Shown here piece by piece: positions 36,858 to 49,100 of a stretch of DNA of 64,000 bases. This stretch comes from Microbotryum silenes-acaulis (taxonomy: Eukaryota > Basidiomycota > Microbotryomycetes > Microbotryales > Microbotryaceae), in assembly GCA_003665825.1 (NCBI GenBank), contig QPFY01000012.1, positions 682,001-746,000 on the forward strand, written 5' to 3'. Positions within the stretch are counted from its first letter, which is position 1. Every line of letters starts with the position of its first letter. The notes beneath the pieces are model-generated. The model did no database searches, was not told where the DNA came from, and saw only the letters and a program-made list of their open reading frames with translations. A program made the position numbers and the translations under genes.

Positions 36858-37347
36858 GTTCGCTAGACGCCCATAGGAGTTGTCTGTCGAAGCTCGCTCC
36901 CAGTAATTACGGATCTTCATGGGCCGTCTATCTCGTACTCACAGCATCCTCCGTCCCCGGGTCTCGAGACCTTGGGGACCGATCGTCATGCATTGATTGG
37001 GAGGGAAACCCTCATCTCGTTGGCGGATGGACACCCCGTGCTGTTCCTGTTGTCCCGATTCCGTGCCAAGAGCATGCTGCTGTCGTCTGTACCTCTATTT
37101 ATGATTTGCATTACATACCCTTCTCTCTCGCTCCGTTCGCAACGTATTCTGCGAGTCCTCCCAATCTCTGGGTTAGTTTCGCACAACTTTTCGAGTGTGC
37201 AGTATTACACCGTCTATTATGTATAACGTACTACAAGGTGGTATCATACAAAACCTTATTTCTCTCCTCTCTCACACTCTACAAAACCACCCGTCAGTGT
37301 CCATTTCTACGCGCGCAGTAAACCCTCCCCCGCCGCCTAATAGCTAT
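36858..37347. other. convergent intergenic stretch
   Basis: Between the stops of the RING gene and the transferase-like gene. Pyrimidine-rich toward 37250-37400. It should hold both 3' ends. An alternative last exon of the RING gene could start after CTCCCAG at about 36902 but the frame shows nothing conserved. Confidence 0.45.
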
Positions 37348-39828
37348 TCACTCCAACCAAACCTCCCTCCCCTCCCAGCCTTCCTCGACCCTAATCCCCC
37401 TCTGCCCTTCCTTGAGCCTACAAATTCGATCACAACTCATCCTCTCCTCCAATCGATCACAAGCGACTACGTGATAGAGCGCTTTGGAAAGGGTCCAATC
37501 TTGCCAGTGATTACGTTCGGGCCAGTCGTGATTCATGAGTTTGATTGTGGGCGAGGAGAGGAAAGGTTCGGAGGAGAGCGTGGAGAGCAGGTGACGGATG
37601 GAGGTGATTTGACGCATGTCTAAGCAGGGGGGAAGGGGGGGGGGGGAGAGAGATCGAGATCAGTTCGTCGTTTTTCCTTGAGGAGAATTCGTAAAGAAGA
37701 GAACTGACCCAACTCCACTTCTTCCAATAAACCCAAACTCGTCTCCACCGCCTCCCTCTCCCTCCACCCAAGATCGTAATCGGTCATACCGGATCTCTCG
37801 ATCGTACTCCCCCCACCGACCAAGAACTTGACCACATTCTTAGCATAAGTCGGCTCGACGATCCTCACCCCCAAACCTTGTTCGAGATGAGGTAAAGGGA
37901 ACGCCGAATTGATCCTCTTGGATCGTTTCACATCCCTCCCTATCGAATCGAGTTCTTGAAGATCCGTAAAGACCGCGAAAGCAGGGGGTTCGAAGGCCCG
38001 TTGGGTATATTTCGAGACCATCAAAACGATCTTGACGAGTTGGGTGAGTTCGTCCTTCGTTCCAACTAAAGGATCGATCGTAACAAGTCGAGAAGGAGTG
38101 GTATAATAACCTTTTGGAACGTCGGCCCAGAACCCTTGAGCTTTGGCGGAATACACCTTGGTCGGTGCATCATCGCCACATGTCATATGGAAGGAGACGG
38201 AGGAATGACGAGAGGCGGAAGGGACGTCGTTCTCGAAATGGTAAGAACGAAAGAGGTCCGGGTCGAGAACGCGCACGTGGAGACCGTTGTTGGCGATGAA
38301 GGAGGACTTGAGCGGGCGTCGTCCGCTGCAGGGACCTTGGGAGGGGTCGCACGCTCGCAGTTCGGCGGTACCGAGGATCTGTGAGCGACGTTTATCAGAT
38401 TAGCGCAGTACGACATCGGCTCGAGAGCTCCTTCAAGCGATTCCTCACCTCGTTGAAGTTGTTTTGGTCCCTCGAGACCTTGATCAAATCCCTTTGGAGT
38501 ACCGCATTCCAAGCCTCGGACGAAACTTCACCCTTGCGCATCCAGAACCAGCCTGCAAGTGTGTGAAGGGAGGATTAGAAGTGGTTCCTTCGACTACATC
38601 ATCGTCTGCACGACTCACCGGTGTTGAAATGATCCCACGAATCATTCTCTTGCGCGATCAGATCATAATCTTTCATGAAGGGCTCCATGTGTGGATAGGG
38701 GTCACTACGAGGCACGCGCATCACGTCAGTTGCGGGAACGAAAATCGATGAACCTCCACACCTACAGTTTGAACGAGACGTCCGAGTCGACAAAGAAGAC
38801 ATCCCGGTGTTTCAACACCTCAATGAGACCTGCGAAGTGTCACGATGTGAGCTTTCGGGTCTGGAAGGGCTCAGGGTCGGAAGAGAGAGTAGCTCACCTG
38901 CAAGTTTGGGCCACGTTGCGACCCTGCGTGTAGAATATCTGGTGTTAGTACATATTTCTTTTGACACTTATCGGTCCAGTCCGTCCTTACAAGATCTGCG
39001 AAACGACAATGAAGATGGCTCAGTTCCCCTCCCCCAACCCACTCCCTCAAAGCACACCCTCAAACGAACCTTGTCCGGTCGATTATGGATAAACCCTCCG
39101 AACGCATACCTCTCCATCTCCTCCATATTCTCGACACACTTTTCATCCAAACAGAGCGTCAAAACGACGGTCTCCCTGAAACTTCTCTTCGCTTGCCTCA
39201 CCCCACCTTTCGAACGAACTTGCTCAACCCATCGGTCCTGATTCAAGCGATCGACGAACTCGTTCAAGGCCGCTGCACCGCTGGTGGACCAAAATGAATC
39301 GGCTAACGTTAACCAGAGATGAGGTTGGGGGTCGGAAGTGGAGGATAAGGGGAAGTGGGCTTCGAGGTATTCGGTAAGCGATCTGGGACCCGAATAAGCT
39401 CGGAGGTTGAACGGCGGCGGCGGCGCGATTCGTTTCGGAGGACCGGACGAGGCGGCGGCGGCTACGGCTTGGACCCGTGCTGCGGAGGACGACGAGAACG
39501 GAGTCCGATTCGGTCGGGCGCCGTAAAAGTTCCAAAGGCTTGAGCTAGTTGCTTTGTTGGACTGTATGTCTTCGGGCGAGATGAACCGTATCCGATCTGG
39601 ATCGATTTGCTGGTGTGTAGTAGAAGAACCCAGCTGATGGAATCCCAGTAGGATGAGCAACGCGACGACGAGCAAGATCCATCGCCGTCGCACCGTCACC
39701 GCGCCGGAAGCGCCGCCGTCCAAGAAGCCCGAAGGTGAGTACCTCAAGCTCGAACTCGTGCCACCAGCCGCGGTCGTCGCTGGTAACGGCAGTTTGGAGG
39801 GGCTACCTCCAGTCGTGGTGGAATGCAT
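37348..39828 (-). CDS. nucleotide-diphospho-sugar transferase-like type II membrane protein
   Basis: Starts MHSTTTGGSPSKLPLPATT; a hydrophobic anchor (RRWILLVVALLILLGFHQL, about 50-68) makes it type II, likely Golgi. The catalytic-looking core has ATWPKLAGL and HRDVFFVDSDVSFKLDP, a DxD-type Asp pair (DSD) as in nucleotide-sugar transferases, then ENDSWDHFNTGWFWMRK and SRDQNNFNEILGTAELRACD. The order TW..LA...RD..F.DSDV..L.DP...FNTGW...Q..FNE matches the fungal/plant GT77-like (PF03407) pattern. C-terminal exons continue to EVELDMRQITSIRHLLSTL and end at 37348. Junctions were verified except the first: its donor is unusual (GTGCTT in my model), so exon 1's end is uncertain. Substrate unknown. 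Confidence 0.78.
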
Positions 39829-40360
39829 GGTTGGAATGGGGAAGGACAGGATAAGAGAGGTGAGAGGTTGCTGAGAAGAGAAACAAGTTGAACGGACGCG
39901 ACACCGGTTACCGCTGCTGCTTGGGTGCTCTCTCTCGGCGCTCGGCGTACTGCGCATTCGCCCAGCCCAGCGCAGTGAGCACTGCCCGAGCCCGACGGGT
40001 GGGGGCGGCCGAGTTGGCTAATTTTGGTCTTGTTACAGCTGTAGCCATGCTCAGCAAATGTTTGGAAAAATGATGCTGCAGCTATTCTCATAAGCTAAGG
40101 TTCAATTTTTGGGTGCATTGTAGGTGTGCACCAACTGTGTTTTTTCAAGGACTGCTGGCCTGACACCGCTCGGCACTTACTCGGCCCTGGCCGGCCTTGG
40201 CAGGCTCCCCAGCCAGCCCCCTGCAGCTGCAGCCGCGCTCAGCCTCGCTCAGCCGCGAGCAGCGAAGGGACCTCCCCCACATTCCAAATTTCAGCCCCTC
40301 TCCTTTCACCACGCACCAGCGCACGTCACGCGTCCCCCCCTCCCCCTCACTCCCGCAGAT
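39829..40360. other. divergent promoter region
   Basis: Between the transferase-like gene start and the tail-anchored protein start, facing apart. A frame upstream of 40361 stays open to 40124, but the residues there are Pro/Ala-rich without conserved features. Pyrimidine-rich (CCCCCCTCCCCCTC) just before the 40361 ATG. Confidence 0.5.
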
Positions 40361-40990
40361 ATGCCCTCCTCAGCTTACCTGACTTCGCTCCCCATCCGAT
40401 CCAACACGGACCCCACCACATCCCCCCGAACGACCACCCCTCAAGCGGCTCTCAACTCGTCCGCCCGTTCCTCCCTCTCGGACGTCCCTCACGCGTCCTA
40501 CGACCTTTCGATGGACTACGGACCCCAAGACGATGGCCACGAGGGAGGGGAAGATTCCTTCTCCAGTAACCAAAGGACCGACAAAAGTCCAGAGCGACCT
40601 GGTCGTACAGTTCCGTCACGAACGGGTCGAGGCAGGGCTCGAGCGCTTTCGATCGCGTGCAGCTCCCCCCATCAGGGGAAAAGGAACGACGACGATGCGG
40701 AACGGTCAGCCTTCGACGATGAAGCTTATTCCTATGCCCTACGACCGGAGGAAGAAGACGAAGACGAAGAAGACGACGAGATTGACGGCTTGGAGATGAC
40801 GCGCCTCAGTTCGACCACGACCTCTACGCGGGAGTCGCAGAGGGGGGACCAGTTGTCGAGTAAGAGGAAGGATTACTTGAGGAGTCGGTTCCAACCTCTG
40901 ACGTATCATGAGATGGGGTGGATGGGCGTGACTACGCTGGTCGTGCTCGTGCTCAGCGCGGCGGCGGTCGTGCTCGCGGCGATTGGATGA
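40361..40990 (+). CDS. predicted tail-anchored membrane protein, unknown function
   Basis: Single-exon frame of 209 residues from MPSSAYLTSLPIRS. A hydrophilic Ser/Thr/Asp-rich body includes a run of acidic residues (RPEEEDEDEEDDEIDG, about 130-145). A short conserved-looking stretch follows (SKRKDYLRSRFQPLTYHEMGW), and then a C-terminal hydrophobic helix, MGVTTLVVLVLSAAAVVLAAIG, ending at the stop. One membrane span at the very C-terminus with no signal peptide is tail-anchor topology (cytosolic domain, ER/mitochondrial outer membrane insertion). Start: this ATG has a purine at -3 (AGATATG) and follows a pyrimidine tract; the frame is open further upstream, so a longer form is possible. I do not recognise the family. 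Confidence 0.65.
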   Translation: MPSSAYLTSLPIRSNTDPTTSPRTTTPQAALNSSARSSLSDVPHASYDLSMDYGPQDDGHEGGEDSFSSNQRTDKSPERPGRTVPSRTGRGRARALSIACSSPHQGKRNDDDAERSAFDDEAYSYALRPEEEDEDEEDDEIDGLEMTRLSSTTTSTRESQRGDQLSSKRKDYLRSRFQPLTYHEMGWMGVTTLVVLVLSAAAVVLAAIG

Positions 40991-41299
40991 GGTGGGAGAA
41001 GCTTCGCATGATGGTGATGGGCCAAGGTGGGTTCCCAAGTCTTTTACTGGTACACGAATCGACTGTTCTTGACCATTCGCTGATCAGCCTGGACATGCGC
41101 CCTCTTTCGTGATCACTCAGCCAACTTTCGTCAATCGACACGTCGCGGCGCGCGTGGCACCGCATCTGAAGGATACGCCACCACACCTACGACCCTACAT
41201 TCGTTTCAACAACTACCATGTTGCACTATGTAACAACAAGCCATACCAGCACGCTCTCTGAAACCCACCCCACGCAATCCAACAGACCCCGCCGTCCTG
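40991..41299. other. convergent intergenic stretch, no gene seen
   Basis: About 300 bases between the stops of the tail-anchored protein gene and the 2-oxoglutarate dioxygenase gene. Expected to hold both 3' ends; nothing else seen. Confidence 0.5.
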
Positions 41300-42692
41300 C
41301 TACACCACCTCCGGCCCACCGACCGGATCCACGTCCTTACCATACCACCTCTCCCACACATCCCCATGACTCCTCGAAATACCCCTCCAAGCCATCTTAC
41401 CGAACACCTCCTCATGCAAATCATTTTTCTTCACCTCGGAAACCTTTTCCGAAGTCGACGCTTCGAGATGCTCGAGGACGGAAGGGTGCAGGTCTTTTAG
41501 TGGGTCCAAGGGGGTTAGATGGGCTTGGAGAGTAGGAGAGAAGAAGAAAGGGATTGATAGACGAGGTTCGGTACCGAAGGTGGGAAGTACGCGATGCGTG
41601 GTGGCGGAGTAGACACCGCATGTTAGGCGTTCGCTGGGGGGGGGCGGGGCAAAGTCAGGAATTTCGGAAGTCAGGGTGTCAGGATGTACCGAGCTGGGTT
41701 CTTATGGAATCGTCACTTGCCAAGGGACGTACAGTACTTGACCAATGTTGATGACGAGAGCATACTTTTTCGGCGTCACGTTGATCCACACCCCATCCCA
41801 AGCTTGGACCTACCCGGATTGGACACGAATACGCATCAGGCCACGCTTGTACAACCTCCCGTCTCCCTTTGAACCCGCACTAACTGACCTGCAAACCGCC
41901 CGTCTGGTCCTGGGCCAGCAAGGTCAACCCACCACCATCCTTATGTGCGCCCACACCTAAAGCGCGCTCATCCTCTTCCTCCTTCCTCACCACGGGGTAT
42001 CGCACGACCTTCATCCTTGAATAATCAGGTTCGTATTCCGCCAGCTCTCGATCCCGAGCTGTTTCGGATAGCGGGTACCAATGTTTTTCGATGAGGTTGG
42101 GGGAAGGGGTGATGGATTGTGCGATGAAATGGAGGAGCGTTTGGGAGATGGTGAGGAGTTGGGAACGAAACGTGAGGATCGAGGAGCGGAAGTGGGGGAC
42201 TTGGGTGGAGGTGGGGAATAGGTTGGGGCCATAGAGGGAGAGAAAGAGGTTCGAGGGTGTTTCGGGGTGCGGTGGCGTTTCGGGACTGAAATCAAATCGT
42301 GTCAGTTTTTAAGGGATCTTCTTTATCGTCGTCGGGAACAAGAGTAGATCCACTGTGGTCCTCCAGCGAACTCACCCAAAATCGATCTGCTCCCTCAAAT
42401 CCTTCTTGCCCGCCGTCACCTCGACTTTGAACCCCGAATAACCCCTAAAATGCTTCGACTCGAGCATACCGATCTTTTGCTTCTCCTCTATAGGAAGTTC
42501 AAAGAAAGCCCTGGAATCACTGAATGCTTGATCCCATGAGTCGATCCAGGAAGGGAAGGAGGACGCGATGTCGTCGAGGTAGAGGAAGCCGTGCGAGAGG
42601 AGGGCGTCGCACAGTTGGTTGGTGAAGTTTTCGGGAGAGGTTTGGTGCAGGGCATAGGACACGGTAGGGAGACTTCTTGTTTGAACTGTCAT
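41300..42692 (-). CDS. 2-oxoglutarate/Fe(II) oxygenase, isopenicillin N synthase-like family
   Basis: Non-haem iron oxygenase of the IPNS/2OG-FeII_Oxy type; substrate not predictable. Starts MTVQTRSLPTVSYALHQTS. The N-terminal domain has HGFLYLDDI, SRAFFELPIEEKQKIG and GYSGFKVEV...REQIDFG. After an intron closing the Gly codon comes PETPPHPETPSNLF. The metal triad is visible: HKD in GVGAHKDGGGLTLLAQD, and the distal His in GVYSATTHRV. The 2OG-binding Arg-x-Ser is in EPRLSIPFFFSP. Another block, AWDGVWINVTPKKYALVINIGQ, is separated by introns at about 41710 and 41890. Length and motif order fit the family. In tandem downstream of COX16, 288 bases after its stop. Confidence 0.88.
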
Positions 42693-42980
42693 CGCGTCAC
42701 GGTAGTGAGATTTGCGTACGTAGGGCGGTGGGAAGAAGGCGAAGGGAGCGGGGCCAAGTGGGGGTCGGGCTTGATCTCGGCGATGGCGACATCGCGAGAC
42801 ATCGCGTGAGGCTGGGTGGGGATCGTCACGGACGTTCAAGCCGGCGCATTCGTGCCGGAGAACGCTTCGGAGACGCCGGCAGTCAACGTGAGCCCGATCA
42901 CACACATCGTTAGAACGTGGATCGTAGAAATACAACATGGATCGTTCTTAAACATTACACGCCAGTCCATACTCGAACCA

Positions 42981-43577
42981 TCACTCTACACTACTATCGG
43001 GCTTCTTGGAGATCGGCAACGTCCCCCACTCGTCCTGGCCCGGTAATCGCTGCACCCTCTTGTTCTCCCAGCCGTCGCCGGAACCTAACAAGTCATTCTG
43101 ACCCGCGTTTTGAAGTCGCTGAGAGATGAATCAAGTCTCTCAAATGTCAGTAGAAAGTTTGGAAGTGCAAACCTCCCCGAGAGCCGACCCCAGCCCAAAA
43201 ACCAGCGTTTTTGCCCCCGAACTCAAACCTGGAGGATGACGTACATGATACTCCTCCCTCACATCGAACTTCCTCCTCCCTTTCTTCATACCCAACTCTT
43301 CCTCCTTGGTCACCGCCGAGACTTTGGAATCGCGTAGATCGTAACGAGTTTGGGTGAAAGAGGACAGCCCGAAGGAGGCGAGGACGATGATGGTGATGAA
43401 GGGGAGACCGAACGAAAGGAATGGTTGGCGTCGGATCGTGGAGCTTAGTGCGGAACTGCATGGGAAGAATGAGAGGAGGGTGTTCAGTCTGGAGTAGATA
43501 ATGAAGCAAGGGCAGCGCATGGAAGTCGAGGGGAAAGACACGTACGACTTGAGGGGCTTGGCAGAGAAAGGGGGCAT
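42981..43577 (-). CDS. COX16: cytochrome c oxidase assembly protein Cox16
   Basis: Inner-membrane factor needed for copper-centre/Cox1-Cox2 maturation of complex IV. Exons 43577-43546, 43455-43245 and 43118-42981 give 126 residues. The sequence has a short N-terminus, PFLSFGLPFITIIVLASFGLSSFTQTRY (one transmembrane helix), then KVSAVTKEEELGMKKGRRKFDVREEYHRLQ and the C-terminal WENKRVQRLPGQDEWG. Helix followed by the KEEE...RRK.D..EEY.RLQ...W...RV.R block is the Cox16 signature. All phases close. Start codons of COX16 and the PAC2 homologue are 221 bases apart and diverge, so a shared promoter is likely. Confidence 0.94.
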
Positions 43578-43798
43578 CTTCGCTAGCTGTAGAGTGTGTA
43601 ATCGGGCTAAGAACCCTGATGAATTGAAGTCGTTCTAATCTCCCGGGTGTGAAGTGAGGAGGCAAGCCATCCCGATCGGCGCTCCGCACTTCGCAATCGA
43701 CTCAGATCGACTCCCTCCGACGCGCGCCGGCGCTCCACGTGATCAGCCCGCGCTGTGAGTTTCCCTCTCCCCTTTCGCCGCCGCATCCACGAGGTATC

Positions 43799-46018
43799 AT
43801 GTCCGTCGACTCGCGGGTGTATTACACGGTCAATCCCACGTCTGCGAAATCGGTGGGTACGATCCGGTACGTCGGTTCGATCCCTCCTACGGCGGGCGAA
43901 TGGCTCGGTATCGAATGGGACGATCCGTCGAGGGGTAAGCATGATGGGGTACATGACAAGACTGGGGTGAGGTACTTCGAGTGTCGGTGAGTTCTGGCTG
44001 CTGGTTGGATGGGTCGATCTATGAGCAACCGCGGGCCCCTTTCCTCCACAATGACGACTCTGATCCGGTCTTTCTCGCCCCCACTTAACTCGCCCGGCTT
44101 GCCCTAACCTCCAGCAACAAGTCCAGCTCGACCTGCGCAAGTTTCATCCGACCCAACTCAAAAGGACTCGACCACGGCCGATCATTCGTCCAAGCTCTGA
44201 AAGCGAAATACCTCGATGCCCTGGACGACGACACTACATCAGCAGCTCTTACTTCCAAACTGGATCACGCCCCTAGCGCCGAAGGATCCTCGGGTCCAAG
44301 TCAATACTACGACACTTTGTCCAATTTTAAAGTCGAAGTCGTGGACCTTTCCAAGATCAAGAAAACCAAAGTTGAGGACTTAAAGAGGTTGAAGCAGGCT
44401 GGATTGGAATGGGAAGGCGTGAACGGTACAGGCTGGGAACAGGGGTTGGAGTCGATGAGCGCGCAGGAGGAACACGCCGAGGGCATAGAGGCGCTGCAAG
44501 GTGAGCATGAGCAATCCCTAGTAGCTTCCACCAAAGTTGAATGAGCACTTAATCAGAATGGCTCTCGGTTCACAGCTCTCGAGAAACTCGATCTTTCGTA
44601 CTCGCTCTTGCCGACCTTGCAAAGCGTTGCTGAAGTCGTGCAGGGTCTGACCAGACTGCGCCATCTCGCACTCAAGTATGTTGATAGCAGCGGGCTTGTC
44701 GGTCTCGCGAAGCTAGGGCTGAAGTGAATATTTTCCCTCCACCTCCCTAGTGCTAATCGATTCACACCCCTCGGGGCTCCGACGATCCTGCCCGCTTTCT
44801 GCAATCTCAAGCAGCTCGACTTGAACGCAACCATGATCTCGTGGGCCGAGGTGAGCTTCTCGAGAGCCAAATGGTCCCCATCGGGATTAAGCTAAGCAAT
44901 TAGCATTTTGCTCGCGAAACTCCCAGATCACCCATCTTTCGTCGTCCCTCTCCAACCTCGAAGAACTTCAACTCGGCGACAATGACCTCTTTCGACTCGA
45001 CCCGTCCTCGGCCTTAATCGTCTCCCCCACCGAAGAGAGCGCTGTCTTACTACCTAAGCTCAGAGTCCTGAATCTGACGAGGAACCGTCTTGGGTCGTGG
45101 GACGACATCCTCTTCGCACTTCGGGGCATCCCTTCGTGAGTAACCGGCGCCCTATCTATTCTCAGCCTCTCACGGAGACTAACACGATCTTTCTTACTTC
45201 CTCAGCCTCGAATCCCTCGTCCTCTCCTACAACGCGCTCCCCTCCCTCCTCTCAAAAATTTCTCCACCACCCTCTTTAAAACACCTCAATATAACCCGCA
45301 ATAATCTAGTCTCACTCCCCCGCCTTCCAGCCACACTGAAATCCGTCGAACTTTCCCAAAACCCTTTCGCCAATACCCATTCCCAAGCAGGGATGGATGA
45401 ATCAGTCTTGAGGATGGTGATGATCGCTTTGTACCCCGGGTTGGAGAGGTTCGAGAGGACGGGGGTCGGGAGGGCGGAGAGGAGGGATGCAGAGATTTGG
45501 TGGGTGGGGAAGGTGGGGAAGGAGGCGAGAGGGGGGTTTATGAGAGGATGGGCGGAGGGTGAGGTGAAATGGGTAGAGAGGAGGGTGGAAGAGTTGAGGG
45601 GATGTGAGTGTAGTCGAGGGAGACTCAGGTGCGAACGATTGCCGAGACTCATGAACAGGCCCCTGTATCTACAGTACACCACCTCGAACCCCCGGTCCCC
45701 ATCGCCGCTCCAACGCGCGTCGATCCCAAAGCCCGTCTCCTCAACCTGCGCATTTTCTTGCCTGCCTCCCTTAACGCCCTCGAGAAATCCCCCCTCAGCC
45801 TCTCGATCCTCCCGACTCTCCGTACCCTCGTCCTCCGCACCCAAATCTCCAAACTCATCTCCAAGCCCCTCCTCAAGACGAAGTGTCGTCTCGTAGCGTT
45901 GTTGAGGACTCAAAAAGGGGACGAATTGGTGGTTCCTATTCCTGTGGGCGAGGAAGGAAGGTTGGTCGGGTGGTGGGGTTTGCAGGATGGGGATGCGGTC
46001 AGGGTTGAAGAGGTGTGA
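43799..46018 (+). CDS. PAC2: tubulin-folding cofactor E homologue (TBCE/Pac2)
   Basis: Chaperone that helps assemble the alpha/beta-tubulin heterodimer. Seven exons (43799-43986, 44115-44500, 44576-44675, 44751-44850, 44927-45135, 45206-45603, 45675-46018) give 574 residues, close to human TBCE (527). The N-terminal CAP-Gly domain has [23 protein letters not shown] and the [17 protein letters not shown] groove motif. It is followed by leucine-rich repeats ([81 protein letters not shown]). The C-terminal ubiquitin-like domain is [15 protein letters not shown] ... [18 protein letters not shown]. Exon 6 ends at GGAT|GTGAGT; a nearby second GT (AGGTGC) would break the frame. Domain order is diagnostic. 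Confidence 0.93.
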
Positions 46019-46192
46019 GAGTGATGGGGTGGGGTGGGCTTTGGGTAGCAGAGTTGTTGTTGTATTTTGAAACCCTTGTGACGTTCGACGAAAGGAGAGC
46101 TAGACTCTCACAAGATCCTTCTTAAATCGATTCCCAACAATTTTTTCAGTGATATCGTAAAGACAAGAAATCTCTCTAAGGTGGCTTGAATT

Positions 46193-49100
46193 CTACAACT
46201 CGAACGTGCCCAAGACCTTCTCGACCAACCACTCTTGGTCGTATTGACTCAATGCGCATGTCATCGTGATGCCGAGCACAATCATACCTGCGATGATTAA
46301 GAGCGCATCCAAGACTTCACCATCAACTGAGATGCGGACGGTGTGGATGAATCCCGGGGTGAGGTTCGCGTGTAGTACGTAGAGGGTTTGTAGCTGTGCG
46401 AGATGAGACGAAACCCCGATCATCAGTTCATCGCCCGTCTGAGGCGCGAACGCTCAGCGGTATTGAAACTCACCTCTTCATCGTATTTCCACTCTCCATC
46501 ACTCAACCTGACCTTCAACCTGCTATTCAAACCACCGAACCTTCTTCGAGGGAGGTAGATCTCCGTCTCTCGACTTCGCGGCATTGTCCCCGGGATCGGT
46601 GGATCGTCCGTCGTCGCAAGGTTCTGGGGTCGTCGAGGTCGGAAATCTTTAGGATTTGTTGGGTTGACGTAGCTGAAGGTGCATTGGAGGAGCTTGAAAT
46701 CGTATGAGAAGGCGTAGGGAATGCCGGCCACTTTACTTGCGTACGGACGCTGGAGAGGTCGATCATGTGTCAGGCCATTCCCTCTCCGTGCATGCCAGAG
46801 AAGACCCGAAAGCTCACCTCAACCGCATCGAGAACTCGAGCACCCACGTTCAATCGTTCATCTTCACTTTTAGCCGCATCGAATTTGGCCCGGGTCATAT
46901 CGCTTTGCGAGAACCAAGAAAAGTTCTCGGCGTTCCAAGAATCGCCCCACTGGTCCGTATTGAGCGGGTTGTAGTTCCACAAGCTGCGGACGAGTAAAAC
47001 GTAGGTCCCAGATCAGTCTGAACATCTTGAAACGACGCACAAGAGCTTCAGGCGTACTTGAACGAAATCAAGTTCCTCTCCAAGGCCGAGCAAATGGCGT
47101 CCATCTGGCGTTCCTGCCACGAAAAATCGCCCGAGGCAAAAGCCTGCTTGCCATTGAGATCAAAGGGGACGCCGGTTTCGCCGAGAATAATGGGGAGCTC
47201 GCCGAGCGTGCGGTAACCAGATTGTATGACTTCACGGATCTGAGCCGTGTAGCTGTGTAAGAAAGAGGACAGGTCAGTCGAGAGCTTTGAAGGGAGGAGT
47301 GGTCGGGAAGTTGCTCACTTTTTCCTGATCCCGTTTCGCCCGAAATACTGACGAATGAATCGGAGAGCTGAGTGCTCGGTTTCAGATGGGCACGCCCCCG
47401 TCGAAGAAGCGACTCACCAGGGCTCTAAGCAGGAACATCCCTCTCGCCAACCCTTGCACGTTCGCGGTCATAAAACCGAGCGACTTCGTGAATAGTGCTT
47501 GGAGGTCGTACCAATGCGGGGCGTAGATCAAATTGTGCGGTTGACCCTCCGGCGTCCACCTTGGGCACGGTTCGTTCGGTAGTGGCCCGGCCATGGTGTA
47601 CCACCTCGGATTCGCTTCCTTTATCCTTTCGCCAAAGTCGCGGCAGAAGGGAAAGTAGAAATCCCTGCAGATAGAGTTGTAGACTCATGTATCAGTGGTG
47701 GGAGGAGCCACCGTCGCGATGATCTCGAAGCGAACTCACTTTGCCCAGTCCGTCTGGGCTCCTGTTTCGGGATGTTGATTAAAGTACTCTATCCTTAGCG
47801 CGAGCGCCTCTTTCTTCTTCTCATCCCATGCCCATACACCTTGCTCTTTCCACACACATTCGACCCCCTCTTTCCACGCAGTGATCCCTTTTGGTGGGGA
47901 GATGAGCGTCCGGTGCGTCACAGCGGTCACGGGGAAGGAAGGACCGTAGTGGTCGATGAGCACCGAGTGGCCTGCACCGAGAGCCCATGATTGGACCGCA
48001 GTCGGGAAGTGACCGATCGCGAGATCCTTTTTCAGATTGAAGGAGTAAGGAGAGTGAAGGCCGATGTATCCCGGGTGCGGCTCGTTCATTACCTGGGGGT
48101 CATCAGCGCGCCTCGGTCAGCGCTCAATTTTCCAGGGTCGAGTTCGAAAGCGAGGATGGGCAACCCGTTGTAGAGACTGACTTCGAAACCAATGACAGCG
48201 GGGCGATTCTTCAATGCATCTGCTAACGCCCCAAATGCGCCGATCATGCATTTTTGCATAAAGACCTGCACGCCGACCTTCTCGTCCGGTGCGTCCTGAC
48301 CCCAAACGGCAGCGCTCTGGCCTCTCTTGACCTGGCGCTTCGGTGCAAACGTTTCGCCCGCCCAGAACAGAGTCGCCATCGTCGCTCCCGCAAGCTTGGT
48401 ATAGCCTGATGGCCATTTCTGTGGGGCTGGGTCATCGTCATCGAGGTTAAGATTGTGCGCATGAGCCGCGCCCGTGGCTTTTAGGTTTCGAATGTCAAAT
48501 CCGACCAGTTCCAGAGTCCACGTCGGAGCGCCGGATCCGCCCGTGTGACGAGACCACACGTCTTGGTGCGCGTCGATGTAGCATTTGATACCGTACTTGG
48601 GGAAGAGCGAGATCAAAGAACGAAGATAATCGATGTAGTCCGTGTCGTACTGGCCCGGTCCCGAGTGCTCGAGTGCCTCCCATGTGACGACGAATCGGAC
48701 AAAAGTCAGACCCCACTGCGATAATCGTGCAAGGTGATCATGTCTGGGGGGCAGGAACTTGGTGTCAGCCATGGAGTTGCTGTCCCCGCCGTTCCCGATC
48801 CCGAGTTCCGTATCCAGTGCTTGGGGTTGACTATACCCCTGAGCGAATGTCTCGGTTGGAGCTCGACCGACCATGGATCAGACGTGTCAAGATTTGGGGA
48901 CTTGGGCGTTTCATCTTCATTGCTGGGCTGCTGGCACGTGCGCGGAGGCCGGCGAGAATCGACGCAGCACAGCCCGCCGCCTTCACGCCACAATACACTG
49001 CCCCTTGTCACCGCGTTATGCTTACGATAAGAAGCTCATCGACATGTCCGACGGGGTTTTGACACCTCCTGCATCAAGCCACACGAAATGGGACTCACGC

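Noticed and set aside
41438..41530. Long-range operon or secondary-metabolite cluster around the 2OG oxygenase
   Set aside because: Neighbours are COX16, a tail-anchored protein and a tubulin cofactor; no backbone synthase or tailoring genes are present.
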